Positions 12,901 through 25,996 of a DNA stretch of 64,000 bases are shown one piece after another. The stretch is from Nectonema munidae (Eukaryota > Nematomorpha > Nectonematoida > Nectonematidae). Made by a program: the position numbers and the translations under genes. The stretch's first letter is position 1. Every line of letters begins with the position of its first letter. Location: NCBI GenBank assembly GCA_030549495.1, contig JAUIRK010000360.1, positions 1-64,000 of the forward strand, read 5' to 3'. The notes below the pieces were generated by a model. The model was given only the letters and a program-made list of their open reading frames with translations. It did no database searches and had not been told where the DNA came from.

Positions 12901-13562
12901 TCCTTTTTGTGCCTAAATCTGTTTAAGTGCTTGTATGTGGTTAAGTCCACCCAGTTTGTGCATGCCTGTTTCGGGTGCTCGCTGTGTTTGAGTGCCTGCA
13001 TGTGTTTAAGTGCTCCCTTTTCTCCTTGCCCTCGTTGTTTGTGTCTGACTGTGTTTGGATGCTCCCTGTTGATTTAGTGCTCTTTGTTTGTTAATGCCTG
13101 TTTTTGAGTGCTCTCTGTTTGTAACTGCCTGCGTTTGAGTGTTACCTGTTTGCGCCTGCCTGTGTCTAAGTGCTCGCTGTTTGGGCCTGTGTTTAATTCC
13201 ACATTCTTTGTGCTTGCATATGTTGGGTTCTCCCTGTTTCTGCTTGCTTATTGTTTAAGTCCTACCTATGTTTAAGTGCCCCTTGTTTGGGCCTGACCGT
13301 GTTTGGATGGTCCCTGTTGATTGAGTGCTCGTCGTTTGTTCCTACACTGTTTGTGTGCTCCCTATTTTTGCCTGTATATGCTTGAGTGCCTTCAGCTTGT
13401 GCTTGCCTCTGTTAAAGTGCTCCCTTTTTGTGCCTGAATCTGTTTAAGTCCTCCCTGTTGGTGCCTGAATGTTGTTTAAGTGCTCCCTGTGTTCGAGTGC
13501 CCCCCTGTTGGCGCAACCTTTTTGTGACTGAATCTGTTTAACTGCTCCATTTGTGCCTGCAT
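6912..13562. repeat. 31-bp minisatellite block 2
   Basis: The first complete block between two spacers. It has the same internal order of variant units as block 3 and differs from it by a few substitutions. It lacks the extra terminal 31-bp unit present before spacers 1 and 4. Confidence 0.93.
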
Positions 13563-14760
13563 GTTTATTCAAAGATTATTCGTACTAAAAAGATGATGGG
13601 TACCTCCCGTAAATTGTTACCACTGTAGACATTATTGGTACACCTAATAATTATTGATATCCCACAGAAGGATCATTAGTAGATATAAAGATCAATTTTA
13701 CACGCAAAGATATGATAATTTACATAATAAATGAATTAGCAAATTAGATTATCATACAAATAAGTGGACAATATAAAATAAAATATAAGAATAATTTATC
13801 GTTAACTATATAAAATCTAAATCAAAAGTAGATAGATGTTTATTTAAATTAAAAATAAATTTGTACAAATCTAATGAAATGTTAAAACTTAATAATTAAA
13901 ATTTTAAAGTAATACAATTAAGAAAAAATTTTAAGTAAATAACTTAGTTTAAAGAAAATAGACTATTATTAACACCTTACATATTTTAAAATTATCTATA
14001 GTGGTTATCTTTTATAGAAATCAGAATATTAATTAATAATAAAATAAAAACAAGAACCCTGTTTTATTAAAAATATAAATTTAAAATAGTAACAAACAAA
14101 CGAATTATCTTTTTTGAAAGAAAGAATTTATTGGAAAAAATGTACAATTTAAAATAAAAAATTACAGTAGTATTCAGTAGTTGAGCACACTCCAGACTAA
14201 AGCTTGAAAAGGGTCTTTCACAAGAATTTCTTTCTTTCTTTCTTTCTTTTTTTTCAAGAAATTTATTGAGAAGGGTAGGTATAAAATAAGTTGCAAAAGT
14301 AAAGCCTTGAGTTTTGAAAAGTGAAAATTTGTCCTTTATTTTTGTTAACTCGATGTCAATAATGTCCATGCGAACAAATTTATAAAATATTTAAAATAAA
14401 TATTTAGTAAAATTTTTAATTTCTTTAAATTTAAAAAGCATATTTCATTCTCTTTTGTTTTTAACAATGCTCTTTATTCAAAATATGAATTAAAATATAT
14501 ATTAACAGAAATTGTAAGTTCTCTTGTATTTGATCATTATCACATAGCATACACTATGTGAAAGAAAGGTTTCGGTGATTGAAACCTGACCAATTCTACT
14601 TTTGGGTTCAAACTATAAGGTTTGAACTGGCATTTAGTGGCTACTGATAATTGAAAAACTTTTTAACCCCTTTGAAATCCCATTTTTTTCTTTTGTTCTC
14701 CCCTTTGTAAGGGCTATTCACCCCTTTAAATTCCCCTATTTTTCACCGCCCCTTCTCTGA
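13563..14760. repeat. AT-rich spacer, copy 2
   Basis: Nearly identical to spacer 1, with a longer TTTC run at about 14230. It carries the same poly-A-rich and poly-T-rich stretches and the same three hairpins. No gene is recognised. Confidence 0.93.
14540..14627. other. Hairpin triplet, spacer copy 2
   Basis: Same three stem-loops as at 6693-6780, with identical stems and loops (14540-14561, 14567-14587, 14606-14627). Confidence 0.8.
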
Positions 14761-17700
14761 CTGTGCCTGCCTGTGTTTAAGTGCTCCCTATTTCTGCTTG
14801 CCTATTATTTAAGTCCTACCTGTGCTTAAGTGCTCCTTGTTTATGCCTTCCTGTGTTTGGGTGTTCCCTGTTTGTGCCTTCCTGTGTTTGAGTGCTCTCT
14901 GTTGGTGCTTGCCTGTGTTAAAGTGCTCCCTTTTTGTGCCTGAATCTATTTAAGTGCTCCCTGTTTGTGCTTGCATGTGTTTAGGTTTCCCTTGTTTGTG
15001 CCTCTCTGTGTTTAAGTTTTCCCTATGTGTGCTCTCTGTTTGAGCCTACCTGTGTTTTAGTGCTACTTGTTTGTGTTTGCCTGTGTTATAGTGCCCCACT
15101 CCTGTTTTTGCCTTCCTGTGTTTGAATGCCCAATGTTGGTGCTTACGTGTGTTAAAGTGGTCCCTTTTTGTGCCTGTCTCTGTAAGTGCTACCTGTTTGT
15201 GCCTGCCTGTGTTTAATTCTACCTTGATTGTGCTTGCGTATGTTGGGTTCTCCCTGTTTGAGCTTGCCTGTATTTAAGTGCTCGCTGTTTCTGCTTGCTT
15301 ATTGTTTAAGTCCTACCTGTGTTTAAGCGCTCTTTGTTTGTGCCTAACCGTGTTTGAGTGATCCCTGTTTATTGAGTGCTCGTCATCTGTTCCTGCCTGT
15401 GTTTGAGTGCTCCCTGTTTTTGCCTGTATGTGCTTCCTGTTTGTGCCTTCCTGTGTTTGAGTGGCCTCTTTTGGTGCTTGCCTGTGTTAAAGTGCTCCCT
15501 TTTTGTGCTGAATCTGTTTAAGTGCTCCCTGTTTGAGCTTGCATGTGTTTAAGTGTTCCCTGTTTGTTCCCGCCTGTGTTTAAGTCCTCCCTGTTTGTGC
15601 CTGCCTGTGTTTGAGTGCTCCCTTTTTGAGCTTGCCTGTGTTTGAGTGCTCCTTGTTTGTGTCTGGCTGTGTTATAGTGCCCCCTGTTTGAGTGCCTCCT
15701 GTTTATGCCTGCTTGTGTTTGAATGCCCCCTGTTGGTGTTTGCCTGTGTTAAAGTGCTCCCTTTTTGTGCCTGCCTGTGTTTAAGTCAACCCTGTTTGTG
15801 CCTGGCTGTGTTTGAGTGCTCCCTGTTTGAGCCTTCCTGTGTTTGAGTGCTACTTGTTTGTGCCTGCCTGTGTTATAGTGCCCCATGTTTGTGCTGCCTC
15901 TGTTTGAGTGCCTCCTGTTGTTTGAGTGCTCCCTATTTGTGTCTGCCTGTGCTTGAGTGCCCCTTATTTGTGCCTGCCTGTGTTTGAGTGCCTTCTGTTT
16001 GTGCCTGCCTGTGTTTGTGTCCTCCTTGTTTATGCGTTCCTGTGTTTGAGTGGCCCCTGTAGGTGTTTACCTGTTTTAAAATGCTCCCTTTTTCTGCCTG
16101 AATCTGTTTAAGTGCAACATGTTTGTGCTTGCATGTGTTTAAGTTTTCCCTGTTTTAGCCTGCCTGTGTTTAAATCCTCTCTGTTTGTGCCTGCCTGTGT
16201 TTGAGTGCTCTCTAACCTGCCTGTGTTTGAGTGCTCCTTATTTGTGTCTGCCTGTGTTATAGTGCCCCATGTTTGAGTGCCTCTTGTTTTTGTCTGCTTG
16301 TGCCTTCCTTTGTTTGAATGCTCCTTGTTGGTGCTTGCCTCTGTTAAAGTACTCAATTTTGAGCCTGAATCTGTTTAAGTGCTCCCTGTTTGTTCCTGCC
16401 TGTGTTTAAGACCACCCTGTTTGTACCTACATGTGTTGGGTTTTTCCTGTTTGAGCCCTTGTTTGAACCTGCCTGCATTTGAGTGCTCCCTGTTTGTGCC
16501 TGCCTGTGTTTGAGTGCTCCCTGTTTCAACTTGCCTATGGTTGAGTGCTCCTTATTTGTGTCTGCCTGTGTTATAGTGCCCCATGTTTGAGTCCCTCTTG
16601 TTTTTGCCTCTTATGCCTTCCTGTGTTTGAATGCCCCTTGTTGGTGCTTGACTGTGTTAAAGTACTTCCTATTTGAGCCTGAATAGGTTTAAGTGCTCCC
16701 TGTTTGTGCCTGCCTGTGTTTAAGTCCACCCTGTTTGTACCTGTGTGTGTTGGGTTTTCCCTGTTTGAGCCCTTGTTTGAACCTGCCTGCGTTTGAGTGC
16801 TCCGTGTTTGTGTCTGCCTGTGTTATAGTGCCCCATGTTTGAGTATTTCCTGTTTATGCCTGATTGTGTTTGAATACCCTCTGTTGGTGTTTGCCTGTGT
16901 TAAAGTGCTCCCTTTTTGTGCCTGTCTCTGTTTAAGTGCTCCCTGTTTGTGCCTGAATGTGTTTAAGTCAACCTTATTTGTGCCTGCGTGTGTTGGATTC
17001 CTCTGTTTGAGTGCCTGCCTGTGTTTAAGTGTTACTTGTTTCTGCTTGACTATTGTTTAAGTCCTACCTGTTTCTAAGTGCTCCTTGTTTGTGCCTGCCT
17101 GTGTTTGAGTGCTCCCTTTTGATAGAGTGCTCGTTGTTGTTCCTGCCTGTGTTTGAGTGCTCCCTATTTTGCCTGTGTGTGTTTGAGTGCCCTCTGTTGG
17201 TACTTGCCTGTGTTTAAGTGTTCCCTTTTTGTGCTTAAATTTGTTTAAGTGCTTGCATGTGGTTAAGTCCACCCTGTTTGTGCCTGCCTGTGTTTGGTGC
17301 TCCCTGTGTTTGAGTGCCTGCCTGTGTTTAAGTGCTCCCTTTTCTCCTTGCCCTCGTTGTTTGTGTCTGACTTTGTTTGGATGCCGCCTGTTGATTTAGT
17401 GCTCGTTGTTTGTTAATGCCTGTGTTTGAGTGCTCTCTGTTTGTAACTGCCTGCGTTTGAGTGTTACCTGTTTGCGCCTGCCTCTGTTTAAGTGCTCGCT
17501 GTTTGTGCCTGTCTGTGTTTAATTCCACCTTGTTTGTGCTTGCGTATGTTGGGTTCTCCCTATTTGAGTGCCTGCCTGTGTTTAAGTGCTCCCTGTTTCT
17601 GCCTGCTTATTGTTTAAGTCCTACCTGTGTTTAAGTGCCTCTTGTTTGTGCTTGACCGTGTTTGGGTGCTCCCTGTTGATTGAGTGCTCGTCGTTTTTTC

Positions 17701-20700
17701 CTGCCTTTGTTTGAGTGCTCCCTGTTTTTTTTCCTGTATGTGCTTTTTGTGTTTCAGTGCCCTCTGTTGGTGCTTGCCTGTGTTAAAGTGTTCCCTTTTT
17801 GTGCTGAATATGTTTAAGTGCTCCCTGTTTGAGCTTCCATGTGTTTAAGTGTTCCCTGTTTGTGCCAGCCTGTGTTTACTTCCTCCCTGTTTGTGCCTAC
17901 CTGTGTTTGAGTGCTCCCTTTTTGAGCCTGCCTGTGTTTGAGTGCTCCGTGTTTGTGTCTGCCTGTGTTATAGTGTCCCATTTTTGAGTGCCTCCTGTTT
18001 ATGCCTGCTTGTGTTTGAATGCCCCCTGTTGGTGTTTGCCTGTGTTAAAGTGCCCTTTTTGTGCCTTTCTCTGTTTAAGTGCTCCTGGTTTGTGCCTGCC
18101 TGTGTTTAAGTTAACCCTATTTGTGCCTGCGTGTGTTGGGTTCTCCCTGTTTGAGTGCCTGCCTGTGTTTAAGTGCTCCTTGTTTCTGTTTGACTATTGT
18201 TTAAGTCCTACCTGTGTTTAAGTGCTCCTTGTTTATGCCTGCCTGTTTTTGGGTGCTCCCTGTTGATAGATTCATCATTGTTTGTTCCTGCCTGTGTTAA
18301 AGTGCTCCCTTTTTGTGCCTGTCTCTATTTAAGTGCTCCCTGTTTTTGCCTGAATGTGTTTAAGTCAACCCTATTTGTGCCTGCGTGTGTTGGGTTCCCC
18401 TGTTTGAGTGCCTGCCTGTGTTTAAGTGCTCCTTGTTTCTGCTTGACTATTGTTTAAGTCCTACCTGTGTTTAAGTGCTCCTTGTCTGTGCCTGCCTGTG
18501 TTTGAGTGCTCCCTGTTGATAAAGTGCTCGTTGTTTGTTCCTGCCTGTGTTTGAGTTCTCCCTATTTTGCCTGTGTTTGAGTGCTCCCTATTTTGCGCTC
18601 TGTGTGTTTGAGTGCCCTCTGTTGGTATTTGCCTGTGTTTAAGTGTTCCCTTTTTGTGACTAAATCTGTTTAAGTGCTTGCATGTGGTTAAGTCCACACT
18701 GTTTGTGCCTGCCTGTGTCGGATGCTCGCTGTTTTTGAGTGCCTGCCTGTATTTAAGTGCTCCCTTCTCTCCTTGTCCTCGTTGTTTGTGTCTGACTGTG
18801 TTTTAATGCTCCCTGTTGATTTAGTGCTCGGTGTTTGTTAATGCCTGTGTTTGAGTGCTCTCTGTTTGTAAATGCCTGCGTTTGAGTATTACCTGTTTGC
18901 ACCTGCATATGGCTAAGTGCTCGCTGTTTGTGCCTGCCTGTGTTTAATTCCACCTTGTTTGTACTTGCGTATGATGGGTTCTTACTATTTGATTGCCTGC
19001 CTCTGTTTAAGTGGTCCCTGTTTCTTCCTGCTTATTGTTTAAGTCCTACCTGTGTTTAAGTGCTCCTTATTTGTGCCTGACCGTGTTTGGGTGCTCCCTG
19101 TTGATTGAGTGCTCGTAGTTTGTTCCTGCCTTTGTTTGAGTGCTCCCTGTTTTTGCCTGTATGTGCTTCCTGTGTTTGAGTGCCCTCAGTTGGTTGTAGC
19201 CTGTGTTAAAGTGCTCACTTTTTGTGCTGAATCTGTTTAAGTGCTCCCTGTTTGAGCTTGCATGTGTTTAAGTGTTCCCTGTTTGTGCCAGCCTGTCTTT
19301 AAGTCCTCCCTGTTTGTGCCTGCCTGTGTTTGAGTGCTCCCTTGTGTTCTCCTTGTTTGTGTCTGCCTGTGTTATAGTGCCCCATGTTTGAGTGCCTCGT
19401 TTATGCCTGCTTGTGTTAAATTGCTCCCTTTTTGTGCCTGTCTCTGTTTAAGTGCTCCCTTTTTGTGCCTGTCTCTGTTTAAGTGCTCCCTGTTTGTGCC
19501 TGTGTTTCACTCAACCCTATTTGTGCCTGCCTGTGTTTAAGTGCTCCCTGTTGATAGAGTGCTCGTTGTTTGTTCCTGCCTGTGTTTGAGTGCTTCCTAT
19601 TTTGCCTATGTGTTTGAGTGCCCTCTGTTGGTACTTTCCTGTGTTTAAGTGTTCCCATTTTGTGCCTAAATCTGTTTAAGTGCTTGCATGTGGTTAAGTC
19701 CACCCTGTTTGTGCCTGCCTGTGTTTGAGTGCCTGCCTGTGTTTAAGTGCTCCCTTCTCTTCTTGCCCTCGTTGTTTTTGTCTGACTGTGTGTGGATGCT
19801 CCCTGTTGATTTAGTGCTCGTTGTTTGTTAATGCCTGTGTTTGAGTGTTCTCTGTTTGTAACTGCCTGCCTTTGAATGTTACCTGTTTGCGCCTGCCTGT
19901 GTCTAAGTGCTCGCTGTTTGTGCCTGCCTGTGTTTAATTCCACCTTGTTTGGCTTGGGTATGTTGGGTTCTCCCTATTTGAGAGCCTGGCTGTGTTTAAG
20001 TGCTCCCTGTTTCTGCTTGCTTATGGTTTAAGTGCTCCTTGTTTGTGCCTGAAAGTGTTTGGGTGCTTCCTGTTGATTGAGTGCTCGTCGTTTGTTCCTG
20101 CCTGTGTTTGAGTGCTCCCTGTTTTTGCCTTCCTGTGTTTGAGTGCCCTTTGTTGGTGCTTCCTGTGTTAAAGTGCTCCCTTTTTGTGCCTGAATCTGTT
20201 TAAGTGCTCCCTGTTTGAGCTTGTATGTATTCCCTGTTTGTGTCAGCCTGTGTTTAAGTCCTCCCAGTGTTTGAGTGCTCCCTTTTTGAGCCTGCCTGTG
20301 CTCCTTGTTTGTCTGCCTGTGTTATAGTGCCCCATGTTTGAGTACCTCCTGTTTATGCCTGCTTGTGTTTGAATGCCTCCTGTTGGTGTTTGCCTGTGTT
20401 AAAGTGCTCTCTTTTTGTGCCTGTCTCTGTTTAATTGCTCCCTGTGTTTAAGTCAACCCTGTTTGTGCCTGTCTCTGTTTAATTGCTCCCTGTGTTTAAG
20501 TCAACCCTGTTTGTGCCTGCGTGTGTTGGGTTCTTCCTGTTTGAGTGCCTGCCTGTGTTTAAGTGTTCCTTGTTTCTGCATGACTATTGTTTAAGTCCTA
20601 CATGTGTTTAAGTGCTCCTTGTTTGTGCCTGCTTGTGTTTGGGTGCTCCCTGTTAATAGAGTGCTCGTTGTTTGTTCATGTCTGTGTTTGAATGCTCCCT

Positions 20701-21411
20701 ATTTTGCCGGTGTGTGTTTGAGTGCCCTCTGTTTGTACTTTCCTGTGTTTCCTTTTTGTGCCTAAATCTGTTTAAGTGCTTGTATGTGGTTAAGTCCACC
20801 CAGTTTGTGCATGCCTGTTTCGGGTGCTCGCTGTGTTTGAGTGCCTGCATGTGTTTAAGTGCTCCCTTTTCTCCTTGCCCTCGTTGTTTGTGTCTGACTG
20901 TGTTTGGATGCTCCCTGTTGATTTAGTGCTCTTTGTTTGTTAATGCCTGTTTTTGAGTGCTCTCTGTTTGTAACTGCCTGCGTTTGAGTGTTACCTGTTT
21001 GCGCCTGCCTGTGTCTAAGTGCTCGCTGTTTGGGCCTGTGTTTAATTCCACATTCTTTGTGCTTGCATATGTTGGGTTCTCCCTGTTTCTGCTTGCTTAT
21101 TGTTTAAGTCCTACCTATGTTTAAGTGCCCCTTGTTTGGGCCTGACCGTGTTTGGATGGTCCCTGTTGATTGAGTGCTCGTCGTTTGTTCCTACACTGTT
21201 TGTGTGCTCCCTATTTTTGCCTGTATATGCTTGAGTGCCTTCAGCTTGTGCTTGCCTCTGTTAAAGTGCTCCCTTTTTGTGCCTGAATCTGTTTAAGTCC
21301 TCCCTGTTGGTGCCTGAATGTTGTTTAAGTGCTCCCTGTGTTCGAGTGCCCCCCTGTTGGCGCAACCTTTTTGTGACTGAATCTGTTTAACTGCTCCATT
21401 TGTGCCTGCAT
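14761..21411. repeat. 31-bp minisatellite block 3
   Basis: Collinear with block 2 at an offset of 7,848 bp. Scattered substitutions and a few small indels are the only differences. It has no gene content. Confidence 0.93.
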
Positions 21412-22609
21412 GTTTATTCAAAGATTATTCGTACTAAAAAGATGATGGGTACCTCCCGTAAATTGTTACCACTGTAGACATTATTGGTACACCTAATAAT
21501 TATTGATATCCCACAGAAGGATCATTAGTAGATATAAAGATCAATTTTACACGCAAAGATATGATAATTTACATAATAAATGAATTAGCAAATTAGATTA
21601 TCATACAAATAAGTGGACAATATAAAATAAAATATAAGAATAATTTATCGTTAACTATATAAAATCTAAATCAAAAGTAGATAGATGTTTATTTAAATTA
21701 AAAATAAATTTGTACAAATCTAATGAAATGTTAAAACTTAATAATTAAAATTTTAAAGTAATACAATTAAGAAAAAATTTTAAGTAAATAACTTAGTTTA
21801 AAGAAAATAGACTATTATTAACACCTTACATATTTTAAAATTATCTATAGTGGTTATCTTTTATAGAAATCAGAATATTAATTAATAATAAAATAAAAAC
21901 AAGAACCCTGTTTTATTAAAAATATAAATTTAAAATAGTAACAAACAAACGAATTATCTTTTTTGAAAGAAAGAATTTATTGGAAAAAATGTACAATTTA
22001 AAATAAAAAATTACAGTAGTATTCAGTAGTTGAGCACACTCCAGACTAAAGCTTGAAAAGGGTCTTTCACAAGAATTTCTTTCTTTCTTTCTTTCTTTTT
22101 TTTCAAGAAATTTATTGAGAAGGGTAGGTATAAAATAAGTTGCAAAAGTAAAGCCTTGAGTTTTGAAAAGTGAAAATTTGTCCTTTATTTTTGTTAACTC
22201 GATGTCAATAATGTCCATGCGAACAAATTTATAAAATATTTAAAATAAATATTTAGTAAAATTTTTAATTTCTTTAAATTTAAAAAGCATATTTCATTCT
22301 CTTTTGTTTTTAACAATGCTCTTTATTCAAAATATGAATTAAAATATATATTAACAGAAATTGTAAGTTCTCTTGTATTTGATCATTATCACATAGCATA
22401 CACTATGTGAAAGAAAGGTTTCGGTGATTGAAACCTGACCAATTCTACTTTTGGGTTCAAACTATAAGGTTTGAACTGGCATTTAGTGGCTACTGATAAT
22501 TGAAAAACTTTTTAACCCCTTTGAAATCCCATTTTTTTCTTTTGTTCTCCCCCTTGTAAGGGCTATTCACCCCTTTAAATTCCCTATTTTTCACCGCCCC
22601 TTCTCTGAC
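21412..22609. repeat. AT-rich spacer, copy 3
   Basis: Nearly identical to spacer 2, including the longer TTTC run. It is followed again by minisatellite at about 22610. Confidence 0.93.
22389..22476. other. Hairpin triplet, spacer copy 3
   Basis: The same three stem-loops, unchanged (first at 22389-22410, third at 22455-22476). Confidence 0.8.
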
Positions 22610-25423
22610 TGTGCCTGCCTGTGTTTAAGTGCTCCCTATTTCTGCTTGCCTATTATTTAAGTCCTACCTGTGCTTAAGTGCTCCTTGTTTATGCCTTCCT
22701 GTGTTTGGGTGTTCCCTGTTTGTGCCTTCCTGTGTTTGAGTGCTCTCTGTTGGTGCTTGCCTGTGTTAAAGTGCTCCCTTTTTGTGCCTGAATCTATTTA
22801 AGTGCTCCCTGTTTGTGCTTGCATGTGTTTAGGTTTCCCTTGTTTGTGCCTCTCTGTGTTTAAGTTTTCCCTATGTGTGCTCTCTGTTTGAGCCTACCTG
22901 TGTTTTAGTGCTACTTGTTTGTGTTTGCCTGTGTTATAGTGCCCCACTCCTGTTTTTGCCTTCCTGTGTTTGAATGCCCAATGTTGGTGCTTACGTGTGT
23001 TAAAGTGGTCCCTTTTTGTGCCTGTCTCTGTAAGTGCTACCTGTTTGTGCCTGCCTGTGTTTAATTCTACCTTGATTGTGCTTGCGTATGTTGGGTTCTC
23101 CCTGTTTGAGCTTGCCTGTATTTAAGTGCTCGCTGTTTCTGCTTGCTTATTGTTTAAGTCCTACCTGTGTTTAAGCGCTCTTTGTTTGTGCCTAACCGTG
23201 TTTGAGTGATCCCTGTTTATTGAGTGCTCGTCATCTGTTCCTGCCTGTGTTTGAGTGCTCCCTGTTTTTGCCTGTATGTGCTTCCTGTTTGTGCCTTCCT
23301 GTGTTTGAGTGGCCTCTTTTGGTGCTTGCCTGTGTTAAAGTGCTCCCTTTTTGTGCTGAATCTGTTTAAGTGCTCCCTGTTTGAGCTTGCATGTGTTTAA
23401 GTGTTCCCTGTTTGTTCCCGCCTGTGTTTAAGTCCTCCCTGTTTGTGCCTGCCTGTGTTTGAGTGCTCCCTTTTTGAGCTTGCCTGTGTTTGAGTGCTCC
23501 TTGTTTGTGTCTGGCTGTGTTATAGTGCCCCCTGTTTGAGTGCCTCCTGTTTATGCCTGCTTGTGTTTGAATGCCCCCTGTTGGTGTTTGCCTGTGTTAA
23601 AGTGCTCCCTTTTTGTGCCTGCCTGTGTTTAAGTCAACCCTGTTTGTGCCTGGCTGTGTTTGAGTGCTCCCTGTTTGAGCCTTCCTGTGTTTGAGTGCTA
23701 CTTGTTTGTGCCTGCCTGTGTTATAGTGCCCCATGTTTGTGCTGCCTCTGTTTGAGTGCCTCCTGTTGTTTGAGTGCTCCCTATTTGTGTCTGCCTGTGC
23801 TTGAGTGCCCCTTATTTGTGCCTGCCTGTGTTTGAGTGCCTTCTGTTTGTGCCTGCCTGTGTTTGTGTCCTCCTTGTTTGTGCGTTCCTGTGTTTGAGTG
23901 GCCCCTGTAGGTGTTTACCTGTTTTAAAATGCTCCCTTTTTCTGCCTGAATCTGTTTAAGTGCAACATGTTTGTGCTTGCATGTGTTTAAGTTTTCCCTG
24001 TTTTAGCCTGCCTGTGTTTAAATCCTCCCTGTTTGTGCCTGCCTGTGTTTGAGTGCTCTCTAACCTGCCTGTGTTTGAGTGCTCCTTATTTGTGTCTGCC
24101 TGTGTTATAGTGCCCCATGTTTGAGTGCCTCTTGTTTTTGTCTGCTTGTGCCTTCCTTTGTTTGAATGCTCCTTGTTGGTGCTTGCCTCTGTTAAAGTAC
24201 TCAATTTTGAGCCTGAATCTGTTTAAGTGCTCCCTGTTTGTGCCTGCCTGTGTTTAAGTCCACCCTGTTTGTACTTGCATGTGTTGGGTTTTTCCTGTTT
24301 GAGCCCTTGTTTGAACCTGCCTGCATTTGAGTGCTCCCTGTTTGTGCCTGCCTGTGTTTGAGTGCTCCCTGTTTCAACTTGCCTATGTTTGAGTGCTCCT
24401 TATTTGTGTCTGCCTGTGTTATAGTGCCCCATGTTTGAGTCCCTCTTGTTTTTGCCTCTTATGCCTTCCTGTGTTTGAATGCCCCTTGTTGGTGCTTGAC
24501 TGTGTTAAAGTACTTCCTATTTGAGCCTGAATAGGTTTAAGTGCTCCCTGTTTGTGCCTGCCTGTGTTTAAGTCCACCCTGTTTGTACCTGCGTGTGTTG
24601 GGTTTTCCCTGTTTGAGCCCTTGTTTGAACCTGCCTGCGTTTGAGTGCTCCGTGTTTGTGTCTGCCTGTGTTATAGTGCCCCATGTTTGAGTATTTCCTG
24701 TTTATGCCTGATTGTGTTTGAATACCCTCTGTTGGTGTTTGCCTGTGTTAAAGTGCTCCCTTTTTGTGCCTGTCTCTGTTTAAGTGCTCCCTGTTTGTGC
24801 CTGAATGTGTTTAAGTCAACCTTATTTGTGCCTGCGTGTGTTGGATTCCTCTGTTTGAGTGCCTGCCTGTGTTTAAGTGTTACTTGTTTCTGCTTGACTA
24901 TTGTTTAAGTCCTAACTGTGTCTAAGTGCTCCTTGTTTGTGCCTGCCTGTGTTTGGGTGCTCCCTTTTGATAGAGTGCTCGTTGTTGTTCCTGCCTGTGT
25001 TTGAGTGCTCCCTATTTTGCCTGTGTGTGTTTGAGTGCCCTCTGTTGGTACTTGCCTGTGTTTAAGTGTTCCCTTTTTGTGCTTAAATTTGTTTAAGTGC
25101 TTTCATGTGGTTAAGTCCACCCTGTTTGTGCCTGCCTGTGTTTGAGTGCCTGCCTGTGTTTAAGTGCTCCCTTTTCTCCTTGCCCTCGTTGTTTGTGTCT
25201 GACTTTGTTTGGATGCCGCCTGTTGATTTAGTGCTCGTTGTTTGTTAATGCCTGTGTTTGAGTGCTCTCTGTTTGTAACTGCCTGCGTTTGAGTGTTACC
25301 TGTTTGCGCCTGCCTGTGTCTAAGTGCTCGCTGTTTGGGCCTGTGTTTAATTCCACATTGTTTGTGCTTGCATATGTTGGGTTCTCCCTGTTTCTGCTTG
25401 CTTATTGTTTAAGTCCTACCTAT
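22610..25423. repeat. 31-bp minisatellite block 4, internally deleted
   Basis: Follows block 3 at +7,848 bp up to about 25200. From about 25260 it matches block 3 at an offset of about 4,304 bp, so roughly 3.5 kb has been lost, most simply by unequal exchange between related units. It ends abruptly at the retroelement cluster after the motif CCTACCTAT. Confidence 0.88.
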
Positions 25424-25430
25424 CTAATAC

Positions 25431-25559
25431 TCGCAAGTGCACATGTCTTCTTGTTATTTCTTGTGTGTGTTTTCCCCCTTGCCCATCTTTTAATAAATTC
25501 TGACAAGAAAACAAAGCAGCTCCAATCCAGGAGGACTGCAAAAAAAAAAAAAAAAATAT
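25431..25559 (+). terminator. Retroelement 3'-end module with poly(A) signal and A tract
   Basis: A segment containing AATAAA at 25492-25497, followed about 50 bp later by a run of about 17 A. It looks like a polyadenylated transcript end. The same module occurs inverted at 33330-33446, and a degraded version is recognisable near 29712-29750. Here it abuts a promoter module of the opposite orientation. Confidence 0.65.
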
Positions 25560-25571
25560 ATATATTTTTTT

Positions 25572-25996
25572 ATCCCTAAAAAGGAATCCTTTTTTGGGAG
25601 GTGTCGAGATCTTCTAGACGTCATCTGGGATCCAGTGAACGTTTGGATGTCTTTCGTGTTTCCCTCTTGACCCAAGCAGCTTCATCGGGGACTGGAAAGC
25701 CAATGCGAGGCTTTCGTAGCATCAAGGGAGTGGTGGGTGGGGAGTAGCGTGACGAAGTGAGAGAGAAAAAAGAGAAATGGGCCTGTGCGTGGCTGCCTTA
25801 TATACTTGGTGGAGCAGCGGAAGCCCGGGCTGGCTCGCTATTGGACGGGCAGTTAGCAGCTTCTCCTGTTAACAAAGGGGCGTAGCCCGTCCTTTTGCCA
25901 AGCTTTCTTGACCAATGAGAAGGATCTTCTGCTGTCGTCTTGGCGCCAAGTGGGCAGTCGATAGGGTCTATCTTCATGGCATTGTGGTTCCTTGTC
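25572..25996 (-). promoter_or_regulatory. Isolated promoter/U3-like terminal module, minus orientation
   Basis: Nearly identical to the terminal module of copy C (33451-33850). Read on the minus strand it contains the last codons of ORF2, ATTGG and CCAAT-type motifs, TATATAAG (25797-25804), a pyrimidine-rich initiator-like stretch, and about 170 bp more ending in AAAAAAGGATTCC. At 25996 it is joined to the middle of a plus-strand Gag ORF. This is a breakpoint rather than a natural element end. Confidence 0.7.

Larger units (their letters stand above)
1..25423. repeat. Higher-order satellite array, 7.85-kb compound unit
   Basis: A compound unit of a 31-bp minisatellite block (about 6.65 kb) plus an AT-rich spacer (about 1.2 kb) is repeated in tandem. 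Matching landmarks fall at 8949, 16797 and 24645, which is 7,848 bp apart each time. Spacer starts at 13563 and 21412 agree. The first two copies are 7,838-7,870 bp apart because single 31-bp units were gained or lost. Long stretches are identical or differ by scattered single bases, so homogenisation is recent. The array enters from the left edge of the window and is cut at 25423 by a retroelement cluster. Confidence 0.95.

Noticed and set aside
14067-14369. 100-codon minus-strand frame in spacers 2 and 3
   Set aside because: AT-rich with Lys/Phe/Ile bias and no recognisable motif. Its length changes with a TTTC microsatellite, and in spacer 1 it is only 73 codons.
1-25423. CRISPR-like array
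   Set aside because: Repeats are directly tandem and imperfect without unique spacers between them, and the context is an animal genome.
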